NCBI RefSeq assembly: GCF_051401765.1
Contig: NW_027480423.1
Coordinates: 248,001 to 312,000, forward strand
DNA from: Calliopsis andreniformis
Lineage: Eukaryota; Arthropoda; Insecta; Hymenoptera; Andrenidae
Reading direction: 5' to 3'
Length of the DNA: 64,000 bases
Positions 24,801 to 38,357 of this stretch are shown here, in pieces; the stretch's first letter is position 1, and the number at the start of each line of letters is the position of its first letter. The notes below the pieces were generated by a model that ran no database searches, had not been told where the DNA came from, and saw only the letters and a program-made list of their open reading frames with translations. Made by a program: the position numbers and the translations under genes.

Positions 24801-27283
24801 AGTGAAGCGTAGGTGGCTCGGAACGTAGAAATGACCATACCTTTCACACTGGTTGCTATTGTTCCTGTTATACGATGGAAAAGCTGTTGTATTTGTATTG
24901 TACATTATGCTTCTGGCGTTGACTTCTAAGGCCTTAACTATTCGATCTGGTGGAACAACGCACTAGGGTGAAGCCTAGGTTTTCCGGAACGTAGAAAAGA
25001 CCATAACTTTCACACTGGTAGAAATTATTCGATTTATACAATGGAAAAACTGTTCTATTTATTTTGAGTTTTATGTTTCGCGCGTTGACTTCTAAGGCCC
25101 TAACTATTCGATCTGGTGGAGCATCGCCCTAGGGTGAAGCCTAGGTTGCCCTGAAAGTAGAAATGTCCATAACTTTCATACTGGTTGCAATTATTCGTTT
25201 TATACGATGGAAAAACTGTTGTATTTATACTGTATTTTATGCTTCTGACGTTGACTTCTAACGCACTAACTATTCGATCTGGTGCAGCAACGCCCTAGAG
25301 TGAAACCTAGGTTGCCCGGAACGTAGAAATGACCATTACTATCACACTCTCTGCAATTATTCATTTTATACGATGGAAAAGCTGTTGCATTTATATTGTA
25401 TTTTATGCTTCTGGCGTTGACTTCTTAGGCCCTAACTATTCGATCTGGTGGAGCAACGCCTTAGAGTGACGCCTAGGCTGCCCGGAACGTAGAAATGACC
25501 ATCACTTTCAAACTGGTTACAGTTATTCCTGTTATACGATGGAAAAACTGTTGCATTTTTATTGCATTTTATTCTTCGGGCGTTGAGTTCTAAGGACCTA
25601 ACTATTCGATCTGGTGGAGCAACGCCCTAGGGTGAAGCCTAGGTTGCCCGGAAAGTAGAAATGTCCATAACTTTCATACTGGTTGCAATTATTCCTTTTA
25701 TACGATGGAAAAACTGTTGCATTTTTATTGTATTTTATGCTTCTGGCGCTGACTTCTAAGGCCCTAACAATTCGATCTGTTTGAGCAACGCCCTAGAGTG
25801 AAGCCTTGGTTTCCCGGAACATACAAATGACCATAGCCTTCACACTGGTGGCTATTATTCGTCTTTTTCGGCGGAAAAACTGTTATATTTATGAGTACCT
25901 TATGCTTCTGGCGTCGACTTCTAAGGCCCTAACTATTCGATCTGGTGGAGCAACGCCCTAGGGTGAAGCCTAGGTTGCACGGATAGTAGAAATGACCATA
26001 ACTTTCATAGTGGTTGCAATTATTCGCTTTATACGATGGAAAAACTGTTGTATTTATATTGTATTTTCTGCTTCCGGCGTTGACTTCTGAGGCCCTAACT
26101 ATTCGATCTGTTGGAGCAACGCCCTAGAGTGCAGCCTTGGTTTCCCGGAACGTAGAAATGACCATGACTTTCATACTGGTTGCAATTATTCGTTTTATAC
26201 GATGGAAAAACTGTTGTATTTATATTGTATTTTATGCTTCTGGCGTCGACTTCTGAGGCCCTAACTATTCAATCTGTTGGAGCAACGCCCTAGGGTGAAT
26301 CCTAGGTTGCCCGGTAAGTAGAAATGACCATAACTTTCATACTGGTGGCAATTATCCGTTTTATACGATGGAAAAACTGTTGTAATTATAATGTATATTA
26401 TGCTTCTGGCGTTCACTTCTTAGGCCTTAACTATTCGATCTGGTGGACCAACGCACTAGGGTGAAGCCTAGGTTTTCCGGAACGTAGAAAAGGCCATAAC
26501 TTTCACACTGGTGGAAATTATTCGATTTATACAATGGAAAAACTGTTCTATTTATTTTGAGTTTTATGTTTCGCGCGTTGACTTCTAAGGCACTAACTAT
26601 TCAATCTGTTGGAGCAACGCCCTCAGGTGAATCCTAGGTTGCCCGGAAAGTAGAAATGAAAATAACTTTCATACTGGTTGCAATTATCCGGTTTATACGA
26701 TGGAAAAACTGTTGTATTTATATTGTATTTTATGCTTCTGGCGTTCACTTCTTAGGCACTAACTTTTCAATCTGTTGGAGCAACGCCCTAGTGTGAATCC
26801 TAGGTTGCCCGGGAAGTAGATATGACCATTACTTTCATAATGGTTGCAATTATCCGTTTTATACGATGTAAAAGCTGTTGTATTTATATTGTATTTTATG
26901 CTTCTGACGTTGACTTCTAAGGCACCAACTGTTCGATCTGTTGGAGCAACGCCCTAGAGTGAAGCCTAGGTTGCCCGGAACGTAGAAATGACCATAACTT
27001 TCACACTGGTTGCAATTACTCCTGTTATATGATGGAAAAACAGTTGTATTTTTATTGCATTTGATGCTTCGGGCGTTGACTTCTAAGGCACTAACTATTC
27101 AATCTATTGGAGCAACGCCCTAAGGTGAATCCTAGGTTGCCCGGAAAGTAGAAATGAAAATAACTTTCATACTGGTTGCAATTATCCGGTTTATACGATG
27201 GAAAAACTGTTGTATTTATATTGTATTTTATGCTTCTGGCGTTCACTTCTTAGGCACTAACTTTTCAATCTGTTGGAGCAACG
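18827..27283. repeat. Multi-monomer block C (mosaic of A and B)
   Basis: The first part (18,827 to about 21,200) follows block B at 11,529 onward. The middle (about 21,200-25,670) matches both A and B. The last part (about 25,670-27,283) follows only block A at 9,750-11,370, sharing for example the ACAGTTATTCC variant near 9,604 and 25,520 and GTCTTTTTCGGCGG near 9,950 and 25,865. Compared with A it lacks one monomer near 23,400 (the unit holding the TTTCATAATGG variant at about 7,430). The junction at about 27,283 is where A-like sequence changes abruptly into the duplicated segment that follows. Confidence 0.8.
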
Positions 27284-30060
27284 CCCTAGAGTGAAGCCTA
27301 GGTTGCCTGGAAAGTAGAAATGTCCATAACTTTCATACTGGTTGCAATTATTCGTTTTATACGATGGAAGAACTGTTGTATTTATACTGTATTTTATGCT
27401 TCTGACGTTGACTTCTAACGCACTAACTATTAGATGTGGTGGAGCAACGCCCTAGAGTGAAACCTAGGTTGCCCGGAACGTAGAAATGACCATTACTTTC
27501 ACACTCTTTGCAATTATTCATTTTATACGATGGAAAAGCTGTTGCATTTATATTGTATTTTATGCTTCTGGCGTTTACTTCTTGGGCCCTAACTATTCGA
27601 TCTGGTGGAGCAACGCCTTAGAGAGACGCCTAGGTTGCCCGGAACGTAGAAATGACCATATCTTTCACACTGGTTGCTATTGTTTCTGTTATACGATGTA
27701 AAAGCTGTTGTTTTTATATTGTACCTTATGCTTCTGGCGTTGACTTCTAAGGCCCTAACTATTCGATCTAGTGGAGCAACGCCCTAGGCTGAAGCCTAGG
27801 TGGCCCGGAACGTAGAAATGACCATAACCTTCACACTGGTTGCAATTATTCGTTTTATACGATGGAAAAACTGTTGTATTTATATTGTATTTTATGCTTC
27901 TGGCGTTCACTTCTTAGGCCTTCACTATTCGATCTGGTGGAGCAACGCCCTAGGGTGAAGCCTAGAATGCACGGAAAATAGAAATGTCCATAACTTTCAT
28001 ACTGGTTGCAATTATTCGTTTTATACGATGGAAAAACTGTTGTATTTATATTGTATTTTATGCTTCTGGCGTTGACTTCTAAGGAACTAAGTATTCGATA
28101 TGGTGGAGCAACGCCCTAGAGTGAAGCCTAGGGTGCCCGGAACGTAGAAATGACCATCACTGTCAAACTGGTTGCAATTACTCCTGTTATATGATGGAAA
28201 AACAGTTGTATTTTTATTGCATTTTATGCTTCGGGCGTTGACTTCTAAGGCACTAACTATTCAATCTTTTGGAGCAACGCCCTAGGGTGAATCCTAGGTT
28301 GCCCGGAAAGTAGAAATGACCATAACTTTCATACTGGTTGCAATTATCTGGTTTATACGATGGAAAAACTGTTGTATTTATATTGTATTTTATGCTTGTG
28401 GCGTTGAATTCTAAGGCACTAACTATTCGATCTGGTGGAGCAACGCCCTAGAGTGAAGCCTAAGATGCCCGGAACGTAGAAATGACCATAACCTTCACAC
28501 TGGTTGCAATTATTCGTTTTATACGATGGAAAAGCTGTTGCATTTATATTGTATTTTATGCTTCTGGCGTTGACTTCTTAGGCCCTAACTATTCGATCGG
28601 GTGGAACAACGCTCTAGGGTGAAGCCTAGGATGCCCGGAAAGTAGAAATGACCATAACTTTCAAACTGGTTGCAATTATTCCTGTTATACGATGGAAAAA
28701 CTGGTGCATTTATAGTGTATTTTATGCTTCTGGCGTTCACTTCTTAGGCCTTCACTATTCGATCTGGTGGAGCAACGCCCTAGGGTGAAGCCTAGGTTGC
28801 CCGGCAAGTAGAAATGACCATAACTTTCAAACTGGTTGCAATTATTCCTGTTATACGACGGAAAAACTGTTGTATTAACATTGTATTTTATGCTTCTACG
28901 GTTGACTTCTAAGGCACTAACTGTTCGATCTGGTGGAGCAACGCCCTAGAGTGAAGTCTAGGTTGCCCGAAACGTAGAAATGACCATCACTTTCACACTG
29001 GTTGCAATTATTCATATTATAGGATGGAAAACCTGTTGTATTTATATTGTATTTCATGCTCCTGGTGTTGACTTCTTAGGCCCTACCTATTCGATCTGGT
29101 GGAGCAACGCCCTAGAGTGAAGCGTAGGTTGCCCGGAACGTAGAAATGACCATCACTTTCAAACTGGTTACAATTATTCCCGTTATACGATGGAAAAACT
29201 GTTGTATTTTTATAGCATCTTATGCTTCGGGCGTCGACTTCTAAGGCCCTAACTATTCAATCTGTTGGAGCAACGCCCTAGAGTGAAGCCTAAGATGCCC
29301 GGAACGTAGAAATGAACATAACCTTCACACTGGTTGCAATTATTCGTTTTATACGATGGAAAAATTGTTGTATTTATATTGTATTTTATGCTTCTGGCGT
29401 TCACTTCTTAGGCCCTAACTATTCGATCGGGTGGAGCAACGCCCTAGGGTGAAGCCTAGGTTGCCCGGCAAGTAGAAATGACCATAACTTTCAAACTGGT
29501 TGCAATTATTCGTTTTATACGATGGAAAAACTGTTGTATTAATATTGTATTTTATGCTTCTGTCGTTGACTTCTAAGGCACTAACTGTTCGATCTGGTGG
29601 AGCAACGCCCTAGAGTGAAGTCTAGGTTGCCCGAAACGTAGAAATGACCATCACTTTCACACTGGTTGCAATTATTCATATTATAGGATGGAAAACCTGT
29701 TGTATTTATATTGTATTTCATGCTCCTGGTGCTGACTTCTTAGGCCCTAACTATTCGATCTGGTGGAGCAACGCCCTAGAGTGAAGCGTAGGTTGCCCGG
29801 AACGTAGAAATGATCATCACTTTCAAACTGGTTACAATTATTCCCGTTATACGATGGAAAAACTGTTGTATTTTTATAGCATCTTATGCTACGGGCGTCG
29901 ACTTCTAAGGCCCTAACTATTCAATCTGTTGGAGCAACGCCCTAGGGTGAAGCCTAGAATGCACGGAAAATAGAAATGTCCATAACTTTCATACTGGTTG
30001 CAATTATTCGTTTTATACGATGGTAAAACTGTTGTATTTATATTGTATTTTATGCTTCTG
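27275..30060. repeat. 2.8-kb duplicated segment, copy D1
   Basis: This segment matches 35,572-38,357 at a constant offset of 8,297 bp (50 monomers less 3 bp). Shared rare variants include GCTGTTGTTTTTATATTG (27,704 and 36,001), GCACGGAAAATAG, CATATTATAGGATGG and TTATAGCATCTTATGC. Reading the two side by side I noticed only scattered single-base differences, such as GCTCTAGGG near 28,612 against GCCCTAGGG in D2. Inside it a four-monomer run is itself duplicated at a 664-bp spacing (the CATATTATAGGATGG monomers near 29,011 and 29,675). At the right end the sequence switches to block A/C-type monomers. Confidence 0.85.
28790..30060. repeat. Internal four-monomer (664-bp) duplication
   Basis: Monomers marked by CCCGGCAAGTAG, GAAGTCTAGGTTGCCCGAAACG, TTCATATTATAGGATGG and TTTTTATAGCATCTTATGC occur in the same order twice, 664 bp (4 x 166) apart. 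The copies differ at several sites, for example CTACGGTTGAC against CTGTCGTTGAC and GGTGTTGACTTC against GGTGCTGACTTC, so this is older than the D1/D2 duplication, which carries the whole pair. Confidence 0.8.
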
Positions 30061-31074
30061 GCGTCGACTTCTGAGGCCCTAACTATTCAATCTGTTGGAG
30101 CAACGCCCTAGGGTGAATCCTAGGTTGCCCGGTAAGTAGAAATGACCATAACTTTCATACTGGTGGCAATTATCCGTTTTATACGATGGAAAAACTGTTG
30201 TAATTATAATGTATATTATGCTTCTGGCGTTCACTTCTTAGGCCTTAACTATTCGATCTGGTGGACCAACGCACTAGGGTGAAGCCTAGGTTTTCCGGAA
30301 CGTAGAAAAGGCCATAACTTTCACACTGGTGGAAATTATTCGATTTATACAATGGAAAAACTGTTCTATTTATTTTGAGTTTTATGTTTCGCGCGTTCAC
30401 TTCTTAGGCACTAACTTTTCAATCTGTTGGAGCAACGCCCTAGTGTGAATCCTAGGTTGCCCGGGAAGTAGATATGACCATTACTTTCATAATGGTTGCA
30501 ATTATCCGTTTTATACGATGTAAAAGCTGTTGTATTTATATTGTATTTTATGCTTCTGACGTTGACTTCTAAGGCACCAACTGTTCGATCTGTTGGAGCA
30601 ACGCCCTAGAGTGAAGCCTAGGTTGCCCGGAACGTAGAAATGACCATAACTTTCACACTGGTTGCAATTACTCCTGTTATATGATGGAAAAACAGTTGTA
30701 TTTTTATTGCATTTGATGCTTCGGGCGTTGACTTCTAAGGCACTAACTATTCAATCTATTGGAGCAACGCCCTAAGGTGAATCCTAGGTTGCCCGGAAAG
30801 TAGAAATGAAAATAACTTTCATACTGGTTGCAATTATCCGGTTTATACGATGGAAAAACTGTTGTATTTATATTGTATTTTATGCTTCTGGCGTTCACTT
30901 CTTAGGCACTAACTTTTCAATCTGTTGGAGCAACGCCCTAGTGTGAATCCTAGGTTGCCCGGGAAGTAGATATGACCATTACTTTCATAATGGTTGCAAT
31001 TATCCGTTTTATACGTTGGAAAAACTGTTGTATTTATATAGTATCTTATGCTTCTGGCGTTCACTTCTTAGGCC
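30061..31074. repeat. Patch of block A/C-type monomers
   Basis: About six monomers starting with GGCGTCGACTTCTGAGG match block C from 26,243 (offset 3,818, 23 monomers). At about 30,395 the sequence jumps forward by one unit relative to C, from the TTTCGCGCG monomer straight to the TTCACTTCTTAGGCAC monomer. It then continues through the ATATGACCATTACTTTC variant to about 31,070. The patch lies between D1 and a copy of the left flank, so it joins three sources within 4 kb. Confidence 0.75.
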
Positions 31075-32140
31075 TTAAATATTCGATCTGGTGGAACATC
31101 GCCCTAAAGTGAAGCCTAGGCTGCCCGGAACGTAGAAATGATCATAACTTTCACACTGGTTGCAATTATTCGTTTTATACGATAGAAAAACTGTTGTATG
31201 TATACTGTATTTTATGCTTCTGACGTTGACTTCTAATGCACTAACTATTCGGTCTGGTGGAGCAACGCCCAAGAGTGAAACCTAGGTTGCCCGGAACGTA
31301 GAAATGACCATTACTCTCACACTCTTTGCAATTATTCATTTTATACGATGGAAAAGCTGTTGCATTTATATTGTATTTTATGCTTCTGGCGTTGTCTTCT
31401 TAGGCCCTAACTATTCGATCTGGTGGAGCAACGCCTTAGAGTGACGCCTAGGTTGCCCGGAACGTAGATATGACCATATCTTTCACACTGGTTGCTATTG
31501 TTCCTGTTATACGATGGAAAAGCTGTTGTATTTGTATTGTACATTATGCTTCTGGCGTTGACTTCTAAGGCGCTAACTATTCGATCTGGTGGAGCAACGC
31601 CCTAGGGTGAAGCCTAGGTTGCCCGGAACGTAGAAATGACCATCACTTTCACACTGGTTGCAATTATTCCTGTTATACGATGGAAAAACTGTTGTATTTT
31701 TTTGCATTTTATGCTTCGGGCGTTGACTTCTAAGGCCCTAACTATTCAGTCTGTTGAAGCAACTCCCTAGGGTGAAGCCTAGGTTGCCCGGAAAGTAGAA
31801 GTGTCCATAACTTTCATACGGGTTGCAATTATTCGTTTTATACGATGGAAAAACTGTTGTATTTATATTGTATTTTATGCTTCTCGCGTTCACTTCTTAG
31901 GCCTTAACTATTCGATCTGGTGGAACAACGCACTAGGGTGAAGCCCAGGTTTTCCGTTACGTAGAAATGGCCATAACTTTCACGCTGGTAGCAATTATTC
32001 GATTTATACAATGGTAAAACTGTTGTATTTACTTTGTGTTTTACGTTTCGCGCGTTGTCTTCTAAGGCACTAACTATTCGATCTAGTGGAGCAACGCCCT
32101 AGGGTGAAGCCTGGGTTGCCTGGAAAGTAGAAGTGTCCAT
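31075..32140. repeat. Second copy of the left-flank segment 557-1,620
   Basis: The match is held at an offset of 30,518 bp. Shared unusual variants include CGCCCAAGAGTGAAACC (750 and 31,268), ACGATAGAAAAACTG, GTATTTTTTTGCATTTTATGC, CAGTCTGTTGAAGCAACTCCC and AAGCCCAGGTTT. Several single-base differences exist, for example TTCATACTGG versus TTCACACTGG near the left edge. This is the most distant duplication in the window and shows that monomer order can be preserved across 30 kb. Confidence 0.85.
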
Positions 32141-35100
32141 AACTTTCATACGGGTTGCAATTATTCGTTTTATACGATGGAAAAACTGTTGTATTTATAT
32201 TGTATTTTATGCTTCTCGCGTTCACTTCTTAGGCCTTAACTATTCGATCTGGTTGAACAACGCACTAGGGTGAAGCCTAGGTTTCCCGGAACGTAGAAAT
32301 GGCCATAACTTTCACACTGGTAGCAATTATTCGATTTATACAATGGAAAAACTGTTCTATTTATTTTCTGTTTTATGCTTCGGGCATCGACTTCCAAGGC
32401 CCTAACTGTCCAATCTGTTGGAGCAACGCCCTAGGGTGAGTCCTAGGTTGCCCGGAAAGTAGAAATGACCATAACTTTCATACTCGTTGCAATTATTCGT
32501 TTTATACGATGGAAAAACTGTTGTATTTATACTGTATTTTATGCTTCTGACGTTGACTTTTAAGGCACTAACTATTCGATCTGGTGGAGCAACGCCCTAG
32601 AGTGAAACCTAGGTTACCCGGAACGTTGAAATGACCATTACTTTCACACTCTTTGCAATTATTCATTTTATACGATGGAAAAGCTGTTGTATTCATATTG
32701 TACCTTATGCTTCTGGCGTTGACTTCTAAGGCCCTAACTATTCGATCTGGTGGAGCAACGCCCTAGGGTGAAGCCTAGGTTGCCCGGAACGTAGAAATGA
32801 CCATCACTTTCACACTGGTTGCAATTATTCCTGTTATACGATGGAAAAACTGTTGTATTTTTTTGCATTTTATGCTTCGGGCGTTGACTTCTAAGGCCCT
32901 AACTATTCAGTCTGTTGGAGCAACGCCCTAGGGTGAAGCCTAGGTTGCCCGGAAAGTAGAAATGACCATTACGTTCACACTCTTTGCAATTATTCATTTT
33001 ATACGATGGAAAAGCTGTTGCATTTATATTGTATTTTAAGCTTCTGGCGTTGACTTCTTAGGCCCTAACTATTCGATCTGGTGGAGCAACGCCCTAGAGT
33101 GAAGCCTAGGGTGCCCGGAACGTAGAAATGACCATCACTTTCAAACTGGTTGCAACTATCCCTGTTATATGATGGAAAAACTGTTGCATTTTTATTGCAT
33201 TTTATGCTTCGGGCGCTGACTTCCAAGGCCATAACTGTCCAATCTGTTGGAGCAACGCCCTAGGGTGAAGCCTAGGTTGCCCGGAAAGTAGAAATGACCA
33301 TAACTTTCATACTCGTTGCAATTATACGTTTTATACGATGGAAAAGCTGTTGTATTTATATTGTATTTTATGCTTCTTGCGCTCACTTCTTAGGCCCTAA
33401 CTGTTCGATATGGTGGAACATCGCCCTAGGGTGAAGCCAAGGTTTCCCGGAACGTAGAGATGACCATAACTTTCACAGTTGTAGCAATTATTCGATTTAT
33501 ACAATGGAAAAACTGTTCTATTTATTTTGTGTTTCATGTTTCGCGCGTTGTCTTCTAAGGCCCTAACTATTCGATCTAGTGGAGCAACGCCCTAGGTTGA
33601 AGCCTAGGTTGCCTGGAAAGTAGAAATGTCCATAACTTTCATACTGGTTGCAAATATTCGTTTTATACGATGGAAGAACTGTTGTATTTATACTGTATTT
33701 TATGCTTCTGACGTTGACTTCTAAGGCACTAAGTATTCGATATGGTGGAGCAACGCCCTAGAGTGAAGCCTAGGGTGACCGGAACGTAGAAATGACCATC
33801 ACTTTCAAACTGGTTGCAATTACTCCTGTTATATGATGGAAAAACTGTTGTATTTTTATTGCATTTTATGCTTCGGGCGTTGACTTCTAAGGCACTAACT
33901 ATTCAAACTGCTGGAGCAACGCCCTAGGGTGAATCCTAGGTTGCCCGGAAAGTAGAAATGACCATAACTTTCATACTGGTTGCAATTATCAGGTTTATAC
34001 GATGGAAAAGCTGTTGTATTTATATTGTATTTTATGCTTCTGGCGTTCACTTCTTAGGCCTTAACTATTCGATCTGGTGGAACAACGCACTTGGGTGGAG
34101 CCTAGGTTTCCCGGAACGTAGAAATGGCCATAACTTTCACACTGGTAGCAATTATTCGATTTACACAATGGAAAAACTGTTCTATTTATTTTGTGTTTTA
34201 TGTTTCGCGCGTTGACTTCTAAGGCCCTAACTATTCGATCTAGTGGAGCAACGCCCTAGAGTGAAGCCTAGGGTGCCCGGAACGTAGAAATGACCATCAC
34301 TTTCAAACTGGTTGCAAGTATCCCTGTTATATGACGGAAAAACTGTTGCATTTTTATTGCATTTTATGCTTCGGGCGTTGACTTCTAAGGCACTAACTAA
34401 TCAATCTTTTGGAGCATGCCCCAGGGTGAATCCTAGGTTGCCCGGAAAGTAGAAATGAAAATAACTTTCATACTGGTTGCAATTATCTGGTTTATACGAT
34501 GGAAAAACTGGTGTATTTATATTGTATTTTATGCTTCTGGCGATCACTTCTTAGGCCTTAACTATTCGATCTGGTGGAGCTACGCCCTAGAGTGAAACCT
34601 AGGTTGCCCGGAACGTAGAAATGACCATTTCATTCACACTCTTTGCAATTATTCATTTTATACGATGGAAAAGCTGTTGCATTTATATTGTATTTTATGC
34701 TTCTGGCGTTGACTTCTTAGGCCCTAACTATTCGATCTGTTGGAGCAACGCCTTAGAGTGAAGTCTTGGTTTCCCGGAACGTAGAAATGACCATCACTTT
34801 CATACTGGTTGCAATTATTCGTTTTATACGATGGAAAAACTGTTGTACTTATATTGTATTTTATGCTTGTGGCGTTGAATTCTAAGGCACTAACTATTCG
34901 ATCTAGTGGAGCAACGCCCTAGAGTGAAGCCTACGGTGCTCGGAACGTAGAAATGACCATCACTTTCAAACTGGTTGCAACTATCCCTGTTATATGACGG
35001 AAAAACTGTTGCATTTTTATTGCATTTTATGCTTCGGGCGCTGACTTCCAAGGCCCTAACTGTCCAATCTGTTGGAGCAACGCCCTAGGGTGAAGCCTAC

Positions 35101-35571
35101 GTTGCCCGGAAAGTAGAAATGACCATAACTTTCATACTCGTTGCAATTATACGTTTTATACGATGGAAAAGCTGTTGTATTTATATTGTATTTTATGCTT
35201 CTTGCGCTCACTTCTTAGGCCCTAACTGTTCGATATGGTGGATCATCGCCCTAGGGTGAAGCCTAGGTTTCCCGGAACGTAGAAATGTCCACAACTTTCA
35301 TACTGGTTGCAATTACTCGTTTTATACGATGGAAGAACTGTTGTATTTATACTATATTTTATGCTTCTGACGTTGACTTCTAACGCACTAACAATTCGAT
35401 CTATTGGAGCAACGCCCTAGAGTGAAGCCTTGGTTTCCCGGAACGTAGAAATGACCATGACTTTCACACTGGTTGCAATTATTCGTTTTATACGATGGAA
35501 AAACTGTTGTATTTATATTGTATTTTATGCTTCTGGCGTTGACTTCTAAGGCACTAACTGTTCGATCTGGT
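32141..35571. repeat. Heterogeneous monomers, middle of window
   Basis: About 21 monomers without an overall period. Partial relatives are visible: the CGGGCGCTGACTTCCAAGG monomers at about 33,211 and 35,036 with their neighbours, 1,825 bp apart (11 monomers less one base), and the GGAGCATGCCCCAGGG monomer near 34,421, also found near 3,065. There is no interruption by other DNA. Confidence 0.7.
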
Positions 35572-38357
35572 GGTGCAACGCCCTAGAGTGAAGCCTAGGT
35601 TGCCTGGAAAGTAGAAATGTCCATAACTTTCATACTGGTTGCAATTATTCGTTTTATACGATGGAAGAACTGTTGTATTTATACTGTATTTTATGCTTCT
35701 GACGTTGACTTCTAACGCACTAACTATTAGATGTGGTGGAGCAACGCCCTAGAGTGAAACCTAGGTTGCCCGGAACGTAGAAATGACCATTACTTTCACA
35801 CTCTTTGCAATTATTCATTTTATACGATGGAAAAGCTGTTGCATTTATATTGTATTTTATGCTTCTGGCGTTTACTTCTTGGGCCCTAACTATTCGATCT
35901 GGTGGAGCAACGCCTTAGAGAGACGCCTAGGTTGCCCGGAACGTAGAAATGACCATATCTTTCACACTGGTTGCTATTGTTTCTGTTATACGATGTAAAA
36001 GCTGTTGTTTTTATATTGTACCTTATGCTTCTGGCGTTGACTTCTAAGGCCCTAACTATTCGATCTGGTGGAGCAACGCCCTAGGCTGAAGCCTAGGTGG
36101 CCCGGAACGTAGAAATGACCATAACCTTCACACTGGTTGCAATTATTCGTTTTATACGATGGAAAAACTGTTGTATTTATATTGTATTTTATGCTTCTGG
36201 CGTTCACTTCTTAGGCCTTCACTATTCGATCTGGTGGAGCAACGCCCTAGGGTGAAGCCTAGAATGCACGGAAAATAGAAATGTCCATAACTTTCATACT
36301 GGTTGCAATTATTCGTTTTATACGATGGAAAAACTGTTGTATTTATATTGTATTTTATGCTTCTGGCGTTGACTTCTAAGGAACTAAGTATTCGATATGG
36401 TGGAGCAACGCCCTAGAGTGAAGCCTAGGGTGCCCGGAACGTAGAAATGACCATCACTGTCAAACTGGTTGCAATTACTCCTGTTATATGATGGAAAAAC
36501 AGTTGTATTTTTATTGCATTTTATGCTTCGGGCGTTGACTTCTAAGGCACTAACTATTCAATCTTTTGGAGCAACGCCCTAGGGTGAATCCTAGGTTGCC
36601 CGGAAAGTAGAAATGACCATAACTTTCATACTGGTTGCAATTATCTGGTTTATACGATGGAAAAACTGTTGTATTTATATTGTATTTTATGCTTGTGGCG
36701 TTGAATTCTAAGGCACTAACTATTCGATCTGGTGGAGCAACGCCCTAGAGTGAAGCCTAAGATGCCCGGAACGTAGAAATGACCATAACCTTCACACTGG
36801 TTGCAATTATTCGTTTTATACGATGGAAAAGCTGTTGCATTTATATTGTATTTTATGCTTCTGGCGTTGACTTCTTAGGCCCTAACTATTCGATCGGGTG
36901 GAACAACGCCCTAGGGTGAAGCCTAGGATGCCCGGAAAGTAGAAATGACCATAACTTTCAAACTGGTTGCAATTATTCCTGTTATACGATGGAAAAACTG
37001 GTGCATTTATATTGTATTTTATGCTTCTGGCGTTCACTTCTTAGGCCTTCACTATTCGATCTGGTGGAGCAACGCCCTAGGGTGAAGCCTAGGTTGCCCG
37101 GCAAGTAGAAATGACCATAACTTTCAAACTGGTTGCAATTATTCCTGTTATACGATGGAAAAACTGTTGTATTAACATTGTATTTTATGCTTCTACGGTT
37201 GACTTCTAAGGCACTAACTGTTCGATCTGGTGGAGCAACGCCCTAGAGTGAAGTCTAGGTTGCCCGAAACGTAGAAATGACCATCACTTTCACACTGGTT
37301 GCAATTATTCATATTATAGGATGGAAAACCTGTTGTATTTATATTGTATTTCATGCTCCTGGTGTTGACTTCTTAGGCCCTACCTATTCGATCTGGTGGA
37401 GCAACGCCCTAGAGTGAAGCGTAGGTTGCCCGGAACGTAGAAATGACCATCACTTTCAAACTGGTTACAATTATTCCCGTTATACGATGGAAAAACTGTT
37501 GTATTTTTATAGCATCTTATGCTTCGGGCGTCGACTTCTAAGGCCCTAACTATTCAATCTGTTGGAGCAACGCCCTAGAGTGAAGCCTAAGATGCCCGGA
37601 ACGTAGAAATGAACATAACCTTCACACTGGTTGCAATTATTCGTTTTATACGATGGAAAAATTGTTGTATTTATATTGTATTTTATGCTTCTGGCGTTCA
37701 CTTCTTAGGCCCTAACTATTCGATCGGGTGGAGCAACGCCCTAGGGTGAAGACTAGGTTGCCCGGCAAGTAGAAATGACCATAACTTTCAAACTGGTTGC
37801 AATTATTCGTTTTATACGATGGAAAAACTGTTGTATTAATATTGTATTTTATGCTTCTGTCGTTGACTTCTAAGGCACTAACTGTTCGATCTGGTGGAGC
37901 AACGCCCTAGAGTGAAGTCTAGGTTGCCCGAAACGTAGAAATGACCATCACTTTCACACTGGTTGCAATTATTCATATTATAGGATGGAAAACCTGTTGT
38001 ATTTATATTGTATTTCATGCTCCTGGTGCTGACTTCTTAGGCCCTAACTATTCGATCTGGTGGAGCAACGCCCTAGAGTGAAGCGTAGGTTGCCCGGAAC
38101 GTAGAAATGATCATCACTTTCAAACTGGTTACAATTATTCCCGTTATACGATGGAAAAACTGTTGTATTTTTATAGCATCTTATGCTTCGGGCGTCGACT
38201 TCTAAGGCCCTAACTATTCAATCTGTTGGAGCAACGCCCTAGGGTGAAGCCTAGAATGCACGGAAAATAGAAATGTCCATAACTTTCATACTGGTTGCAA
38301 TTATTCGTTTTATACGATGGTAAAACTGTTGTATTTATATTGTATTTTATGCTTCTG
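35572..38357. repeat. 2.8-kb duplicated segment, copy D2
   Basis: Second copy of the segment at 27,275-30,060, with the same order of some 17 monomers and the same internal 664-bp duplication. It ends where D1 turns into GGCGTCGACTTCTGAGG and this copy continues with GGCGTTGACTTCTAAGGCACTTAG. About 1.2 kb at its right side, from 37,662, is copied again at 39,975-41,188. Confidence 0.85.
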
